This document shows, piece after piece, positions 62,555-64,000 of a DNA stretch of 64,000 bases. The position numbers and the translations under genes are program-made. This DNA is from Bradyrhizobium sp. (GTDB lineage: Bacteria; Pseudomonadota; Alphaproteobacteria; Rhizobiales; Xanthobacteraceae): NCBI RefSeq assembly GCF_027307225.1, contig NZ_DAHUXJ010000006.1, positions 19,208 through 83,207 of the forward strand, in the 5' to 3' direction. The notes beneath the pieces are model-generated. The model made no database searches, was not told the origin of the DNA, and saw only the letters and a list, made by a program, of their open reading frames with translations. Numbering within the stretch: position 1 is the stretch's first letter; each line of letters opens with the position of its first letter.

Positions 62555-64000
62555 CTAGCCGCTGTTGCGAAGGCCAGCGGAAATTCCGTTGATCGTGATC
62601 TGAATCCCGCGCAGCACCTGCTCGTCGGTGTTCTGCGCGCGGTGTTCCTTCAACAGTTCGACCTGAACATGGTTCAACGGATCGACATAGGGAAAGCGAT
62701 GGCGGATCGAGCGCTCGAGCAACGGGTTGGTTTCCAACAGCCGAGTCTGCCCCATGATCTCCAGCAATACGTCGATCGAACTTTGCCATTCTCGCCGGAT
62801 GCGCTCGAAGATCTTTTCGCGAAGCACAACATCCGGCACCAGCTCCGCATAGCGTGAGGCGATTGCGATCGAACTCTTGGCCAGCACCATGTCCATATTC
62901 GACAACAGCGTACGGAAGAACGGCCACTCGCGGTACAGCTCTTTCAGGAAGGCCATGCCGGTATCGGGGTTTTCCTTGAGCCAGGCCTCGACCGCACTGC
63001 CGAACCCGTACCATCCCGGCAACATCAGCCGGCACTGCGCCCAGCTGAAGACCCAGGGAATAGCGCGCAAATCCTCGATTGCGCGGGTCTTTTTACGCGA
63101 CGCCGGGCGGCTGCCGATGTTGAGAGTGGCAATCTCGGTGATAACCGTCGACGCCCAGAAATAATCGGCAAAGCCATCGGTCTCGTAGACCAGCCCGCGA
63201 TACGCCTTGAAGGCATGCGCCGACAGCTGCTCCATGGCTTCCAGATATTCCGCACGCGGCGCGCTTTGCCTCGGCTGCAACAGGCTTGCTTCCAGCGTTG
63301 CCGCCGCCAGAATTTCGAGGTTGTCGAGACCGACATCGGCGTTGGCGTATTTGCTGAAGATGATCTCGCCCTGCTCGGTGATCCGGATCTGGCCGTTCAC
63401 CGCGCCGCCGGGCTGCGCGATAATCGCATCATAGCTCGGGCCGCCACCGCGTCCGACCGATCCGCCGCGGCCGTGGAACAGGCGCAGCCGGACATGGTGC
63501 CGCTCGAACATCTCGATGAGGCCGATCTCGGCCTTGTAAAGCTCCCAACCCGACGTAACGAAGCCGCCGTCCTTGTTGCTGTCGGAATAGCCGAGCATCA
63601 CCTCCTGAACCGCCCCGCGGCTGTCGACCAGCTTGCGGTAGTCGTGCATCGACAGGATGCGATCCATGATGTGGCTCGACGCCTGCAGATCCTCGATCGT
63701 CTCGAACAACGGCACGATATTGATCGCGCTGCGGCCGGAAGGATCAACGAGGCCGACCTCCTTCAACAGGATCGCGACCTCCAGCATGTCGGAGACGCCC
63801 TTGCACATCGAGATGATGCATTGGGGGATAGCCTCGGCGCCGTATTTTGCGTGTGCTTCGGCCGCCGCGCGGAACATGGCGAGTTCGCCGATCGTTTCCT
63901 CGCTGTACTTGACGAAGGCCGAGGTCAGCGGCCGCGCATTGCGCAGTTCGCCGGTGTGCAGCGCGATCCGCGCCTCCTCGACCAGAGCCAGATAGGTCAT
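62555..64000 (-). CDS. ppc: Phosphoenolpyruvate carboxylase, C-terminal part
   Basis: At least 481 residues are in the window; a full enzyme has about 900, so the true start lies outside even though an ATG occurs at the window edge. Active-site motifs: [19 protein letters not shown] near 158, [19 protein letters not shown] near 195, and the C-terminal [14 protein letters not shown]. It converts PEP and bicarbonate to oxaloacetate. The stop is flanked by the repeat pair. Confidence 0.95.
   Translation of the reverse strand: MTYLALVEEARIALHTGELRNARPLTSAFVKYSEETIGELAMFRAAAEAHAKYGAEAIPQCIISMCKGVSDMLEVAILLKEVGLVDPSGRSAINIVPLFETIEDLQASSHIMDRILSMHDYRKLVDSRGAVQEVMLGYSDSNKDGGFVTSGWELYKAEIGLIEMFERHHVRLRLFHGRGGSVGRGGGPSYDAIIAQPGGAVNGQIRITEQGEIIFSKYANADVGLDNLEILAAATLEASLLQPRQSAPRAEYLEAMEQLSAHAFKAYRGLVYETDGFADYFWASTVITEIATLNIGSRPASRKKTRAIEDLRAIPWVFSWAQCRLMLPGWYGFGSAVEAWLKENPDTGMAFLKELYREWPFFRTLLSNMDMVLAKSSIAIASRYAELVPDVVLREKIFERIRREWQSSIDVLLEIMGQTRLLETNPLLERSIRHRFPYVDPLNHVQVELLKEHRAQNTDEQVLRGIQITINGISAGLRNSG

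Overview
The window reads as chromosome of an alphaproteobacterium of the Bradyrhizobium / Rhodopseudomonas / Nitrobacter group. The grounds are high GC coding sequence, a full alphaproteobacterial hopanoid cluster including the C-2 methylase HpnP, an imuA-imuB-dnaE2 SOS mutagenesis cassette with a GTTC-N7-GTTC LexA box, and many palindromic repeats of kinds I associate with Bradyrhizobium. The genus is an inference; there is no rRNA gene in the window.

Layout. 1-7445: the SOS cassette dnaE2/imuB/imuA on the minus strand, divergent from a radical SAM gene (internally deleted) and an intact uracil-DNA-glycosylase-family gene. Both dnaE2 and imuB carry palindromic repeats inserted in frame. 7590-10522: an M20 amidohydrolase and a GMC oxidoreductase. 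10527-13740: a 3.2 kb toxin-antitoxin island (darT, darG, a Panacea-domain antitoxin and a broken partner gene). It is bounded by a 94 bp direct repeat of the GMC gene's 3' end, and a LexA box lies on the darT promoter. 13764-34699: hopanoid metabolism, namely hpnO, hpnN, ispH, hpnH, hpnG-shc-hpnE-hpnD-hpnC, a second MMPL transporter, and hpnP placed between eutB and eutC. 35028-36767: a chemoreceptor. 36831-47012: catabolic genes, namely UxaA-type dehydratase, HpcH/HpaI aldolase, Ldh-family dehydrogenase, hpaR / hpaF-hpaE-hpaD, a ModA-like binding protein and a ThDP enzyme. 47106-48527: alkB plus a second 2OG-Fe(II) oxygenase. 48566-56830: a tightly packed minus-strand operon joining a Liv-type ABC transporter to AtuA, an AtuA-related protein, an amidase and a DUF2848 protein. 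57197-59797: DUF35, thiolase and SDR. 59944-62329: two SMP-30 lactonase-like paralogues. 62555-64000: the C-terminal part of PEP carboxylase.

How the genes work together. HpnC, HpnD and HpnE make squalene from farnesyl diphosphate, and Shc cyclises it. HpnH and HpnG build the extended side chain, HpnO aminates it, HpnP methylates C-2 and HpnN moves the product to the outer membrane; IspH supplies precursor. The DNA-damage theme (ImuABC, UDG, AlkB, LexA-controlled DarTG) recurs. Two dispersed copies of a composite element made of two adjacent hairpins lie in inverted orientation 12.7 kb apart, and two further loci have the same two-hairpin design with different stem sequences.

The strongest candidates for something not described are the DarTG-Panacea island with its LexA box and gene-end duplication, the paired-hairpin repeat family, the in-frame repeats inside two SOS polymerase genes, and hpnP lodged between the two subunit genes of ethanolamine ammonia-lyase. 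All calls come from reading the sequence and from memory of protein families; no database search was run.
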